Of a stretch of DNA of 64,000 nt, positions 25,147-33,562 are shown piece after piece. This DNA is from JBBRHQ01 sp963738305 (GTDB lineage: Bacteria > Actinomycetota > Thermoleophilia > Solirubrobacterales > 70-9): assembly GCA_963738305.1 (NCBI GenBank), contig CAVTVU010000001.1, positions 992,001 through 1,056,000 on the forward strand, read 5' to 3'. How positions within the stretch are numbered: position 1 is the first letter of the stretch; each line of letters starts with the position of its first letter. Position numbers and translations under genes: made by a program. Under the pieces are notes generated by a model. It worked only from the letters and a program-made list of their open reading frames with translations, was not told the DNA's origin and did not search any database.

Positions 25147-26313
25147 GTGGACGCCGATCGCTGCGAGGCACGCTGGGAGAGCAACTTCGGCTGCGAGGAG
25201 CCCTTCGCGATCGGGGTCGAGGAGGAGTTGCTGCTGGTCGACACGGACCTGGACCTCGCCGATCACGCTTCCCGCGTCCTACGGCACGCCGATCCCGACG
25301 AGGGAGACCTGAGCGACGAGCTCTTCACCTCGATGATCGAGGCCAAGTCAAAGGTGTCAGAGACCGTGGCCGAGGCGACGACAACGCTGCGCGAGGCGCG
25401 ACGGGAAGTGCTCGTCACCGGGCACCGCCTGCTTGGCGCCGGCGTACATCCAAACGCCGAACGCGGCGAGGCCGATGTCCAGGAGAGCACCCGCTACCGC
25501 GCGATCGCCCGCATGCTCCAGGGCATCCTCCGCACACCGATCTGCGGCCAGCACGTCCATGTCGGCATGCCCGATCCCGAGACGGCGGTCCACGCTTACA
25601 ACGGGATTCGCACTCACGTGCCGCTGATCAACGCGCTTGCGGCCAACTCGCCCTTCTGGTTCGGGGAAGACTCGGGCCTCGCCAGCTCGCGGACGGTCAT
25701 CTTCCGCAGCTACCCCCGCGCCGCGATGGCCCCGCAGTTCGCCGATTTCGATGATTTCTGCGACGTCACGCGGCAGGTCTGCGCCGCCGCGGGTCTGGAT
25801 GACTACACCCACATCTGGTGGGACGCTCGAATCCACCCGGGGCTCGGGACGATCGAGGTGCGCGCCCCTGATGCCCAGTTCGACCTGCGACGTGTTGCTG
25901 CGCTTGCCGCCCTCGTCCACTGTCTGGCCAGGGTGGAGGCGGAGCGAGGTCAGGGACCCATCCCCGCCCGCGAGGCTTTGGCCGAGTCGGCCTTCCAGGC
26001 GACGCGCCACGGTCTGGCGGCGAAGCTGCTCGATCGCGACGGGGATCCGGTCCCGGCGAAGCAATTGGGGATGCGCACGCTTGACCTTGCCTGGAGAGTC
26101 GCTGGAGAACTGAAATGCGAAAGCGAGCTTGCCTACGTCGAGCGGATGCTCGAGGAGGGCTCAGGGGCCGATCTCCAGCGCGCCGTGCACGCGGAAGTGG
26201 GCATGAATGGCCTGCTCAAATGGCTGTGTGAGCGCACCGCGGATGTCGATTGTGCGACGGCTCAGCTTTCGCCGGATGCCGGCGCGCCGAAGTCCTCGGT
26301 ATTAGGGGAGTAG
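25147..26313 (+). CDS. ybdK-like: YbdK-type carboxylate-amine ligase (glutamate-cysteine ligase family 2)
   Basis: A 388-residue ATP-dependent ligase. Family marks: IGVEEELLLVD near the start (Glu residues that bind metal), GAGVHP, then GQHVHVGMPDPE, a run of Arg/Ser residues (ANSPFWFGEDSGLASSRT), WWDARIHPGLGTIEVRAPDAQ and a C-terminal His/Arg region. These enzymes make gamma-glutamyl-type bonds; the true substrate in Actinobacteria is often unknown, and one relative is EgtA of ergothioneine synthesis. The frame opens at 25069, but GTG 25147 is preferred because the stretch before it overlaps a DUF72 remnant. Its 3' end overlaps a convergent small gene by 52 bases. Confidence 0.83.
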   Translation: MDADRCEARWESNFGCEEPFAIGVEEELLLVDTDLDLADHASRVLRHADPDEGDLSDELFTSMIEAKSKVSETVAEATTTLREARREVLVTGHRLLGAGVHPNAERGEADVQESTRYRAIARMLQGILRTPICGQHVHVGMPDPETAVHAYNGIRTHVPLINALAANSPFWFGEDSGLASSRTVIFRSYPRAAMAPQFADFDDFCDVTRQVCAAAGLDDYTHIWWDARIHPGLGTIEVRAPDAQFDLRRVAALAALVHCLARVEAERGQGPIPAREALAESAFQATRHGLAAKLLDRDGDPVPAKQLGMRTLDLAWRVAGELKCESELAYVERMLEEGSGADLQRAVHAEVGMNGLLKWLCERTADVDCATAQLSPDAGAPKSSVLGE

Positions 26314-26537
26314 CGCTCCTGCCGGCTGCTCGGCTCGGTGACGGTGGCCGGCTGCTCGACGACGGGATCCTTCTGCGTGCCGCGCCGGTTCGCGCCGAAC
26401 GCGAGCAAGGCGATGACGACCGCCGCGACGATCGCGACGATCACGGCAAGCAGCGCCGGCGCGAACACCGCCAGCGCCATCACCAAGAGCAGAGCAACGA
26501 TCGCAGAAAACGTGACTCCGAACCAACTACCCCACAT
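26262..26537 (-). CDS. Small two-helix membrane protein, function unknown
   Basis: A 91-residue protein with one or two strongly hydrophobic segments (residues 7-48: alternating Val/Ala/Leu) and a polar C-terminal tail with RRGTQKD and ERYSPNTED. I do not recognise the family. ATG 26537 has a good ribosome site (GAGGTG), and an exact GTTT-N16-GGGTAT promoter lies just upstream, so it is likely a real stress-induced membrane protein. Its end overlaps the YbdK-like gene tail. Confidence 0.65.
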   Translation of the reverse strand: MWGSWFGVTFSAIVALLLVMALAVFAPALLAVIVAIVAAVVIALLAFGANRRGTQKDPVVEQPATVTEPSSRQERYSPNTEDFGAPASGES

Positions 26538-26575
26538 CAGGGCTTCACCTCGAGTCGAATTTTGCAGGAACATCG

Positions 26576-26601
26576 ATACCCGTTGCCGGCGGGTTCCAAA
26601 C
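26576..26601 (-). promoter_or_regulatory. SigB-type promoter for the small membrane protein gene
   Basis: On the minus strand, GTTT at 26601-26598, a 16-base spacer and GGGTAT at 26581-26576. Full consensus match, 39 bases before the start codon. Another promoter (26627-26652) runs the opposite way from almost the same place. Confidence 0.72.
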
Positions 26602-26626
26602 GGACAGGGCGAACGACGTGGTCTGG

Positions 26627-26652
26627 GTTCCTCGGCCGCCCGATCCGGGTAG
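26627..26652 (+). promoter_or_regulatory. SigB-type promoter (one mismatch)
   Basis: GTTC at 26627-26630, a 16-base spacer and GGGTAG at 26647-26652, 40 bases before ATG 26692. Divergent from the promoter at 26576-26601. Confidence 0.55.
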
Positions 26653-26691
26653 CTGAAAACACATTCCGAATCAATCGAAGGAGGAAGGACG

Positions 26692-27180
26692 ATGGCCGAA
26701 CTGACCACGCTCGAAGAGAAGCTCGCCGAGGTGCTCGGCCTCGCGCAGGCCGCGCAGGACGCCACCGAGAAGGTGGAGGGGCTGCTCGAGGACGAAGAGC
26801 TGGCCGGCGTGCTGCAGAGGATGCGTGAGGAGGCCGAGGAGACCGAGCGCCGCTGTACCGACCTGGCCGAGGAGCGCGACGGCAAGAAGACGGCGATCCT
26901 CGATAAGGCCCGCGAGACGAAGAGCGAGGCCAGCGAGATGATGTCCACCTACCTCGGCGATGACGCCGACGGGCTGGACGGGTTCGAGTTCCTCACCATG
27001 GCCGAGGCTGGAGAGGTCGGTCACTGGGCGGTGCTCGGGAAGCTGAACGAGTCGGCAGACGAAGATGAGGTGGGAGACCTCGTGAGCTGGGCGCTGCCGA
27101 TCCAGGAGCGCCACTTCAGCGACGTGAAGGAGGGGTCACTGACTCTCGCCGGAGCCGAGGACCCCTACGGCAGCAGCTGA
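26692..27180 (+). CDS. Acidic helical protein of unknown function, likely stress-induced
   Basis: A 162-residue acidic protein, mostly helical. The first 80 residues look like a coiled coil (LEEKLAEVLGLAQAAQDATEKV, then EEAEETERRCTDLAEERDGKK); the second half has EFLTMAEAGEVGHWAVLGKLN and LPIQERHFSDV. Spaced Glu and His residues (EAGEVGHW, QERHF) suggest a ferritin- or haemerythrin-like metal site, but this is only a pattern. Good ribosome site (gaaggaggaagg) and a near-consensus SigB promoter. I do not know a named family for it. Confidence 0.65.
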   Translation: MAELTTLEEKLAEVLGLAQAAQDATEKVEGLLEDEELAGVLQRMREEAEETERRCTDLAEERDGKKTAILDKARETKSEASEMMSTYLGDDADGLDGFEFLTMAEAGEVGHWAVLGKLNESADEDEVGDLVSWALPIQERHFSDVKEGSLTLAGAEDPYGSS

Positions 27181-27207
27181 GCGACCGAGCAAGCGCCGGT
27201 TTTGCGT

Positions 27208-27232
27208 GCCCCCGGGTCTACGGCCCGGGGGC
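27208..27232. terminator. Bidirectional terminator between convergent genes
   Basis: A 9-bp GC stem (27208-27216 with 27224-27232) and a 7-base loop. It lies between convergent stops and reaches the stop codon of the minus-strand gene. Confidence 0.7.
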
Positions 27233-27441
27233 TACTCGGCCTGTGGCTCGCGCGAGTAGCCAGGAACCATCCAATCGCGCGTCTCAAGCAGGCTGTCGCA
27301 GTTGGTCCCGTCGCATTCCGAAACCGGGCGGCCGCAGTGGGCACAGGTGATGACGAGCCCCTCGCACTGCTCCTCACTTGCGGTCTCAGCGCTCAGTTGA
27401 ACCGGCGTGCCCTGCATCGATCCCTCCTCGACTTCGCTCAT
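27232..27441 (-). CDS. Small Cys-rich (zinc-knuckle-like) protein
   Basis: A 69-residue protein with CAHCGRPVSECDGTNC in the middle: CxxC followed by two more Cys, a plausible zinc knuckle. The C-terminus (DWMVPGYSREPQAE) is polar. I do not recognise the family. Ribosome site AAGGAG and an exact GTTT-N14-GGGTAA promoter lie upstream, so it is probably a real stress gene. Confidence 0.62.
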   Translation of the reverse strand: MSEVEEGSMQGTPVQLSAETASEEQCEGLVITCAHCGRPVSECDGTNCDSLLETRDWMVPGYSREPQAE

Positions 27442-27458
27442 CTACTCCTTTCTTACTC

Positions 27459-27482
27459 TTACCCGCCGCGCGGAGTTCAAAC
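27459..27482 (-). promoter_or_regulatory. SigB-type promoter for the small Cys-rich protein gene
   Basis: On the minus strand, GTTT at 27482-27479, a 14-base spacer and GGGTAA at 27464-27459, 18 bases before the start codon. Confidence 0.6.
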
Positions 27483-27552
27483 GGGCCGGCATCGGACGCG
27501 TGATCGCTTGCCGGCCGGGTAGTCGGTCAGGACGAACAACGAAAGGAGAGCC

Positions 27553-27897
27553 ATGCCCCCGCGCGGAGTAAAAAAGGGAACCAAGAGGGCGCGCCAGTAC
27601 GAGCACGTCAAGGACAGCATCAAGGAGCAGGGGGCCTCTGAGTCGCGGGCGGAGGAGATCGCCGCTCGCACGGTCAACAAGGAACGGGCGCGGTCGGGGG
27701 AGTCGGAGCGTGCCTCGCGCAGCTCGACCGACGACATCTCATCCTCGCGGCGGGGCGGCCTGCGCTCCGGACGCCCGGGGCCGCGGGGCCGGACCCGCGA
27801 GCAGCTCTACAACGAGGCCAAGGATCTAGGCGTCGAGGGACGCTCGAAGATGAGCAAGGCCCAACTTCAGCGGGCGGTGGCCGGCAAGAAGAGCTGA
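27553..27897 (+). CDS. Basic stress-type protein with a Rho N-terminal-like domain
   Basis: A 114-residue basic protein. The first half (VKKGTKRARQYEHVKDSIKEQG, then EEIAARTVNKERA) is shared by small proteins often labelled plasmid stabilisation protein. The C-terminal 35 residues (GRTREQLYNEAKDLGVEGRSKM, then SKAQLQRAV) form a Rho_N / SAP-like fold that binds nucleic acid. The label plasmid stabilisation is historical and probably misleading here. Ribosome site gaaaggag is clear. A GGGTAG sits upstream at 27517-27522, but its -35 is poor. Confidence 0.72.
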   Translation: MPPRGVKKGTKRARQYEHVKDSIKEQGASESRAEEIAARTVNKERARSGESERASRSSTDDISSSRRGGLRSGRPGPRGRTREQLYNEAKDLGVEGRSKMSKAQLQRAVAGKKS

Positions 27898-28529
27898 GGT
27901 CCGACCTCGCGCACCGATTCGAGCACCGCCGCCGCCCCGGCCTCGACCAGCTCCGCCTCGCAGAAGCCACCGCTGCGGACGGCAATCGTCGGGACGTCGA
28001 GCTTGGCGGCGGCCTCGATGTCCCAGGGCGTGTCGCCGAGCAGCCAATCCGCGCTGCCGCCCGCCTTCTCGCAGGCGGCGGCGATCAGGTCCGGAGAGGG
28101 CTTGGTGGCCTCGACGTCGGCCGAGGTGGTCCAGGATTCAACCAACTCTCGAGCCTCCAGAAGGTCAACGTAGTGCTCGGCCTCCTCGGCCTTGGCCGAG
28201 GAGGCTAGGACGACCGTGTGGCCGATCTCCTTGAGCGCCTCGAGCAGGGCGCGGGCGCCGTCGAAGGGAAGAACCTCGTCGATCATCTCGGCGTAGAGCT
28301 CCGCCTCCGCATCGCGCACGGCATCGCCATGCTCCTCCTCGACGCGCTCGCCTGCCACCGCGGCGACCACCTTGTCGCCACCCATGCCGATGTGGCGGTG
28401 GATTCGCCACAGCGGCTCGACCACGCCGACCCGGCGAAGGGCCCGCGACCAGGCGATCGCATGGTGATAGTTGCTGTCGACGAGGGTGCCGTCGATGTCG
28501 ACGATGATGGTCAGGCTGCGGTCAGTCAA
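27867..28529 (-). CDS. HAD-superfamily hydrolase
   Basis: About 220 residues. Motif I VDIDGTLVDSNY carries the nucleophile Asp, motif II is VVLASSAKAEE (Ser), motif III the Lys in EATKPSPD, and motif IV LLGDTPWDIEAA (acid pair). The helical cap between motifs I and II places it with phosphoglycolate phosphatase / beta-phosphoglucomutase-like enzymes. TTG 28529 is preferred, as the motif begins soon after it; the frame is open to ATG 28577. The 3' end overlaps the convergent Rho_N-type gene by 31 bases. Substrate unknown. Confidence 0.83.
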   Translation of the reverse strand: MTDRSLTIIVDIDGTLVDSNYHHAIAWSRALRRVGVVEPLWRIHRHIGMGGDKVVAAVAGERVEEEHGDAVRDAEAELYAEMIDEVLPFDGARALLEALKEIGHTVVLASSAKAEEAEHYVDLLEARELVESWTTSADVEATKPSPDLIAAACEKAGGSADWLLGDTPWDIEAAAKLDVPTIAVRSGGFCEAELVEAGAAAVLESVREVGPQLFLPATAR

Positions 28530-28640
28530 AGCGAAGCGCTCCCTCTGGCAGTTTCCGCTGAAACGAGTAACCGGCACCCAGGCTCAGGGAGGGCCCGGAT
28601 GCCGGAAACTCTTCCGGATGGAGAAGGGTCGGCGTGCGGA

Positions 28641-28662
28641 CTGCATACACGCCTGTATGCAG
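28641..28662. repeat. Inverted repeat of 9-bp arms, operator-like
   Basis: CTGCATACA at 28641-28649 and its inverse at 28654-28662, separated by four bases. It lies between the DUF2252 stop and the HAD gene start on the minus strand. There is no U tract, so an operator for the HAD gene is more likely than a terminator. Confidence 0.4.
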
Positions 28663-28696
28663 GGGGTTACCCCCGCCCCCAGGCCCTAAACCTCTC

Positions 28697-30121
28697 TCAG
28701 CCGGACTCGGTCTCGACCTCGACCCGGCCGCTTTCCGCAGCCTCCGAGAGCAGCGCGAAATCGCGCTCGTTCTGATCTGCATAAGCGGTGGAGAAATCGA
28801 CAATTGCCTCGTCGAAGCCGGCCCCCTTGCCGAGATAGGCGGCGATCCCGATCTCGTCGCCGGAGCGCGCGTGGGCCCGGGCCAGGGTCCAGCCACAGGC
28901 CCGGCCGTAGATCGCCAGCCCCTCCGGGAGCAGCTCCTCGACCTTGACCGAGCGCTTGCCATCCCAGAGCTGGCGCACGTAGAAGTCGCGCTGCTGGTCG
29001 TCGATCCCGTCGGCGCGCAACCACCCGAGCAGGATGTCGCTGCTGGCCTGCATCAGCCACTGGCCCTCGACCACCCGCCGGCCGTGGTTGTCGAGCTCGT
29101 ACGCCCCCGCATGCGCCTCGAGCACCGACGCCTCGGCCTGCTTGGCCTGAAGGAAGAGCGGGTCTCCATCGTCGCGACCGATCATCAGGACCACCCAGGC
29201 GCGGGTCCCGACGCTGCCGACCCCGACCACCTTGTGGGCGAGGTGGGCGAAGTGGTAGCCGTCGAAGAGGTGGGCCCGATCACCCTTCAGGCTCTCGCGG
29301 TAGCGGCCCAGCATCGACTTGATCCGCGACTCGACCTCGGCGCGGCGCTCCGGGTCGGAGATCAGCTCCTCGATCGGCATCAGCAGAGGCGGGTCGCTGA
29401 TGATCCGCGGTCCGCCGTCGCTCTCCCTGACCAGGCGATCGAAGGCCTTCAGGTTGTCCTTGCGCCGGGCCTTGTCCATCTCCTTGCGGAACTTCGAGAG
29501 GCGCGCCCTGTCGATGCCCTGCTCGGTGAGCTGGGCGAGGATCGTCTCTACGTCGAGCCGCGCGTACCAGACGTCGAGGTTTCTCATCCCGGCGAACTCC
29601 GCCATCGCCTCCCGGTAGGCGCCGACCGCGGCGAGCACCGTGGCGCGTCGCTCCTTGCGGCTGAAGCCGCGGTCTCGGCCGGCTATCTCGAGGCTGACGG
29701 CGAGGCGCTTTACGTCCCACTCCCAGGGGCCCGGCAGGGTCTCGTCGAAGTCGTTGAGGTCGAACACAAGGCGCCTGTCCGGGGCGGCGAAAACGCCGAA
29801 GTTGGAGAGATGCGCGTCACCGCAGAGCTGGACCCGCAGTCCGGAATCCGGCGTCCGGGCCAGGTCCATCGCCATGATCGCCGCCGCGCCCCGGTAGAAG
29901 GTGAAGGGCGAGACCAGCATCCGCCCGTATCGGATCGGAACCAGCTCGGGAACGCGTGTCTCCGCCTGCTTCTCGAGAATCTCGACCGGGTCGGCTCGAT
30001 TGTCAGGTGGAGCCCACTCGGCGTGGCTGGAGCGCGGAACCTCCTTGCGGGCCGCCTTGCCGGCCGCCGCCCGCTCCGCCACCGAATCCGGGGTGCTCGC
30101 GTTGGCCGCCACTGTGTTCAT
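28697..30121 (-). CDS. DUF2252 kinase-like protein
   Basis: A 474-residue protein of the DUF2252 family. Typical marks: VPIRYGRMLVSPFTFYRGAA, CGDAHLSNFGVF (a kinase-like HxxN catalytic loop), DLNDFDE (the following acidic metal-binding motif), LDVWYAR, and a C-terminal GWTLARAHARSGD. The fold looks like an aminoglycoside phosphotransferase/kinase, but no substrate is established. ATG 30121 is chosen since the upstream extension (to 30217) is low-complexity. Common in soil Actinobacteria. Confidence 0.85.
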   Translation of the reverse strand: MNTVAANASTPDSVAERAAAGKAARKEVPRSSHAEWAPPDNRADPVEILEKQAETRVPELVPIRYGRMLVSPFTFYRGAAAIMAMDLARTPDSGLRVQLCGDAHLSNFGVFAAPDRRLVFDLNDFDETLPGPWEWDVKRLAVSLEIAGRDRGFSRKERRATVLAAVGAYREAMAEFAGMRNLDVWYARLDVETILAQLTEQGIDRARLSKFRKEMDKARRKDNLKAFDRLVRESDGGPRIISDPPLLMPIEELISDPERRAEVESRIKSMLGRYRESLKGDRAHLFDGYHFAHLAHKVVGVGSVGTRAWVVLMIGRDDGDPLFLQAKQAEASVLEAHAGAYELDNHGRRVVEGQWLMQASSDILLGWLRADGIDDQQRDFYVRQLWDGKRSVKVEELLPEGLAIYGRACGWTLARAHARSGDEIGIAAYLGKGAGFDEAIVDFSTAYADQNERDFALLSEAAESGRVEVETESG

Positions 30122-30187
30122 CTGCTGGATTATCCCTGTCCACCCCCGATCAGGCTCGGGCCGTAATCGATCAGGCCCGGATCGGTA

Positions 30188-30213
30188 GTTAGTTGTCGTG
30201 CGCCTACGGGTAG
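30188..30213 (+). promoter_or_regulatory. SigB-type promoter (one mismatch) for the MMPL transporter gene
   Basis: GTTA at 30188-30191, a 16-base spacer and GGGTAG at 30208-30213, only 9 bases before ATG 30223, so the mRNA would have almost no leader. Confidence 0.4.
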
Positions 30214-30222
30214 GCAAACGAC

Positions 30223-32493
30223 ATGCCGGAGGGAGACTCTGCGGGCAGCGATGCCTCCGAGCAGATCCCGTCCCGAGGAGTCGCGGGGCTTGCCGCGCGG
30301 GCGATCGTCTGGCTGCGGTTTCTGATCATCCCCGGCTGGATCGCCCTCGCGGTTCTGGCCAGCGTCAAGCTTCCCTCTATCTCGGAGACCGGCGGCGGCG
30401 GGGTCGGGGCGATGGTCCCCAAGGGGTCTCCCGCCGTCGCCACCGAGGTGAATGCCTATCGCGACTTCGGGACACCGGCCCTGAGCCGCAACCTGGTCGT
30501 CCTTCGCGATCCGCGGGGTCTCCCACCGGCCGCGCAGACACAGGCGATCGCCTATCTCGCCCAACTGAACCGCCGCCCTGCACCGATCGACGGCCTGCGT
30601 GGAGCACTCCCGGTCGCCAACCTGAGACCGCCGTTGCGGACCCCGGAGAGCCGAACCGCGGTTCTCGGGTTGCTCTTCCCGGACCCGGCCCTCGGCACCG
30701 GGGAGCAAACGGAGCTGGCGGCGCAGGTGTCTCGCGGCCTCGAACACGCCGCCGGCCGTGGCAGCGCCGAGGTCACCGGGGCCATCCCGGCTGAGACCGA
30801 GGGATGGTCGCTGGTCTCAGACAAACTGCCTCTGGTGGAGATCGCCATGGTCGCGGTCGTCTTCCTGATCGTCGCCTGGCAATTCCGTGCCCTCGGGGTC
30901 TCCCTGCTGAACCTCGGGGGTGTGGCACTGGCCTACCTGATCTCGGTCCGGGTCGTCGCCGAGGTCGGCGAGCAGGTCGGGCTGCAGGCTCCTCAGGAGG
31001 TCGAGCCGCTGATCGTGGCCTTGCTCTTCGGGGTCGTCACCGACTACCTCGTGTTCTTCGCCTACGGGTTCAGGCGGCGGCTGGCGGAGGGAATGGACCC
31101 GAGGCGGAGCGCCGTCGAGACGACCGCCGGCCTGCTTCCGGTCGTGCTCACAGCGGGGCTGATCATCGCCGGCGCCTGCGCCACGCTGCTGCTCGCCGAC
31201 CTCAGCTTCCTGCGCTCCTTCGGCCCCGGGATGGCGGTCTCGGTGCTGGTCTCGATCGCCGTCGCGATCACCTTCTTCCCGGCCGCGCTGGCGCTCACCG
31301 GCGATCGGCTCTTCTGGCCGCGCAGGTCCCGCTCCCTGGCAAGGGCGGAGCCGGAGAGGGAGCCGCGAGGCGGGATCACCGGGCTGGCCGCCAGGTATCC
31401 CCTGATCGTCGGCATGCTCTGCTTGGCGCTCCTCGCCTCGGCGGCGACCGGCCTGCGGGAGATGTCCCTGGGGAACCCGGTGATGCGCGGCCTGCCCTCC
31501 GATGCGGGACCCGCCCAGGGTTACGAGGCGGTGAGCCGCGGCTTCGGTCCTGGCCTGATCGCGCCCACGCTGCTGGTGGCGAGCGCGCCCGGGATCGGGT
31601 CGGAGCGCTCGCAGGTTTCCCGCCTTCAGCTCCTGGTCTCCCGTCAGCCCGGGATCGCCGGGGTGATCGGCCCCGCCACCGGTCCCCTGGGGCTGGCGGG
31701 CAGAGCGATGAGCGCGCCGGACGGCTCCGCCGTCCGCTTCTTCGTTATCACCGACTCCGACCCGTACGGCGGAACGGCAATCAAGACGATCTCTCGTCTC
31801 CACTCCCGCATGCCGGCACTTCTCGACCGAACGGGCCTGGGTGGAGCGACCGCTGCGATCGGAGGCGACACGGCGCTCACCGGTGAGCTGGTGGACTCCG
31901 TTGGCGACACCGGCCTGCGCGTCGCACCCGCGGCGATCGCCTGGGTCTTTTTGCTTCTCGCCTTACTGCTGCGGGCGCTCGTCGCGCCGCTCTACCTGGT
32001 CGCGGCGAGCGTCCTCGGCGTGGCGGCGGCCCTGGGGCTCACGGTCTACGTCTTCCAGGAACTCCTCGGCTACGGCCAGCTCTCGCTATTCGTCCCCTTC
32101 TCCGCCGCGATCCTCCTGCTCGCGCTCGGCTCCGACTACAGCGTCTTCGTCGTCGACCGCATCTGGAAGGAATCCAGGCATCGTGCCCTGAGGGACGCGA
32201 TCAGAATCGGCGGCTCACGGGCCGGGAGCGCGATCCGCACCGCCGGGCTGATCCTCGCCCTCTCCTTCGCCGCGGTGGCGCTGATCCCCGAGCAGGCCTT
32301 CAGGGAGCTGGGGTTCGCGATGGCCGCCGGGCTGCTGATCGACACCCTGATCGTGCGGGCACTGCTGGTGCCGGCGCTGATCGCCGGCTTTGGGCGCGGG
32401 GGGGCGTGGCCCGGATCTGGCCTGCGCCGGGAGGAGCGCGAGGAGAGCACTCCCAGAACCGAAGCAGCGCCCCGCGCGGCGACGAGCGCCTAG
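30223..32493 (+). CDS. MMPL/RND-family transporter
   Basis: A 756-residue inner-membrane protein with two repeats of the MMPL/RND fold. Each half has one N-terminal helix, an external loop, and a block of five helices; the first block runs about 200-360, the second about 560-730. MMPL proteins export lipids or lipid-linked molecules using the proton gradient; the helix motif GVVTDYLVFF and its twin LGSDYSVFVVDR carry the expected Asp-Tyr pairs for proton relay. No partner periplasmic protein lies nearby. Substrate unknown. The AlkZ-like gene follows after ten bases. Confidence 0.87.
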   Translation: MPEGDSAGSDASEQIPSRGVAGLAARAIVWLRFLIIPGWIALAVLASVKLPSISETGGGGVGAMVPKGSPAVATEVNAYRDFGTPALSRNLVVLRDPRGLPPAAQTQAIAYLAQLNRRPAPIDGLRGALPVANLRPPLRTPESRTAVLGLLFPDPALGTGEQTELAAQVSRGLEHAAGRGSAEVTGAIPAETEGWSLVSDKLPLVEIAMVAVVFLIVAWQFRALGVSLLNLGGVALAYLISVRVVAEVGEQVGLQAPQEVEPLIVALLFGVVTDYLVFFAYGFRRRLAEGMDPRRSAVETTAGLLPVVLTAGLIIAGACATLLLADLSFLRSFGPGMAVSVLVSIAVAITFFPAALALTGDRLFWPRRSRSLARAEPEREPRGGITGLAARYPLIVGMLCLALLASAATGLREMSLGNPVMRGLPSDAGPAQGYEAVSRGFGPGLIAPTLLVASAPGIGSERSQVSRLQLLVSRQPGIAGVIGPATGPLGLAGRAMSAPDGSAVRFFVITDSDPYGGTAIKTISRLHSRMPALLDRTGLGGATAAIGGDTALTGELVDSVGDTGLRVAPAAIAWVFLLLALLLRALVAPLYLVAASVLGVAAALGLTVYVFQELLGYGQLSLFVPFSAAILLLALGSDYSVFVVDRIWKESRHRALRDAIRIGGSRAGSAIRTAGLILALSFAAVALIPEQAFRELGFAMAAGLLIDTLIVRALLVPALIAGFGRGGAWPGSGLRREEREESTPRTEAAPRAATSA

Positions 32494-32503
32494 GGCCAGG
32501 GCG

Positions 32504-33553
32504 ATGACAGGCGCCGAGCGCGTTCTCAGCACCAGGGAGCTGAACCGGGCCCTGCTGGAGCGTCAGATGCTGCTCGATCGCAAGCGCCTCTCGCTGCCCA
32601 GGGCGCTGGAGCGGATCGGCGGCATCCAGGCCCAGTATGCGCCCTCGATGTACGTGGGGCTCTGGACCCGGCTCGAGGGTTTCGAGCGAGAGAAGCTGAC
32701 CCGAGCGCTCGAGCGACACACGGTCGTTCAGGGGACGCTGATGCGGGCGACGATCCACCTGGTGACCCCGGCAGACTGGTGGCACTTCTCGGCAGCGGTG
32801 CGGAGGCTGCGAAAGGAGCGCTGGCTGGTGGCCCGCAAGGGCGACCCGAGCGCCAGGCAGATGGCCGCCGGGACGAGGCGGTTGCGCAAACGACTGGCCG
32901 AGGGACCGGTCGCCCGAGCCGAGGTCGAGGAGCTGATCGGCCAGGGCTCGCGGGGGACCAACGGGGCCAGCATCTGGACCGACCTGGTCCGGGTGCCTCC
33001 GTCGGGAACCTGGGAGCGTCGCCGGGCCGATCTGTTCGCCGAGGCGGAGCGCTGGATCGGGCCCGAGCCGAAGATCAGCGAGACAGAGGCGCTAGACGAG
33101 ACCGTCCGCAGCTACCTGCGCGGCTTCGGCCCAGCCGGCCCGGCCGAGATCGCCGACTGGGTCGGCGTCCCACTCAAACCCGTCACTGGGGCTCTGGAGC
33201 AGATCGAACTGCGCCGCTTCCGCGGTCCCGATGGCGCGGAGCTGGTCGATCTGCCGCGGGCGCCGCTGCCAGACCCCGAGACGCCGGCGCCGGTCCGCTT
33301 CCTGCCGGTCTGGGACGCGACCCTGCTCGCGCATGCGCGCCGCACCCAGATCCTTCCCGACGAACATCGCGGCAAGGTCTTCAGCCCGAGGACGCCGCAG
33401 TCGGTCGCCACCTTCACGGTGGATGGTGCGGTCGCCGGCACCTGGGCCTACGAGAATGGACGTGTCACGACGCAACCGTTCGTGCGCCTCGATCCGGAAA
33501 GCCGGCGCGAGATCGCGGCCGAGGCCGAGCGCCTCGCAGTTATCCACGCCTGA
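32504..33553 (+). CDS. AlkZ-like winged-helix DNA glycosylase family protein (HTH_42)
   Basis: A 349-residue protein of the HTH_42/YcaQ/AlkZ family, made of several winged helices. A Gln-x-Gln motif, typical of the catalytic site of AlkZ-type DNA glycosylases, is seen as IQAQ at residues 41-44. Further family marks are RATIHLVTPADWW and LPVWDATLLAH. These proteins remove bulky alkylated bases or open interstrand crosslinks; many Actinobacteria carry several uncharacterised copies. ATG 32504 starts ten bases after the MMPL stop, suggesting co-transcription. Confidence 0.8.
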   Translation: MTGAERVLSTRELNRALLERQMLLDRKRLSLPRALERIGGIQAQYAPSMYVGLWTRLEGFEREKLTRALERHTVVQGTLMRATIHLVTPADWWHFSAAVRRLRKERWLVARKGDPSARQMAAGTRRLRKRLAEGPVARAEVEELIGQGSRGTNGASIWTDLVRVPPSGTWERRRADLFAEAERWIGPEPKISETEALDETVRSYLRGFGPAGPAEIADWVGVPLKPVTGALEQIELRRFRGPDGAELVDLPRAPLPDPETPAPVRFLPVWDATLLAHARRTQILPDEHRGKVFSPRTPQSVATFTVDGAVAGTWAYENGRVTTQPFVRLDPESRREIAAEAERLAVIHA

Positions 33554-33562
33554 TGCGTGGCG

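Noticed and set aside
25069..25147. ATG-proximal longer start for the YbdK-like ligase
   Set aside because: The added residues are low-complexity and overlap the DUF72 remnant on the other strand.
27498..27522. GGGTAG upstream of the Rho_N-type gene as a stress promoter
   Set aside because: No GTTT-like -35 lies at 14-16 bases; only GTGA at 13. Kept as a remark, not a feature.
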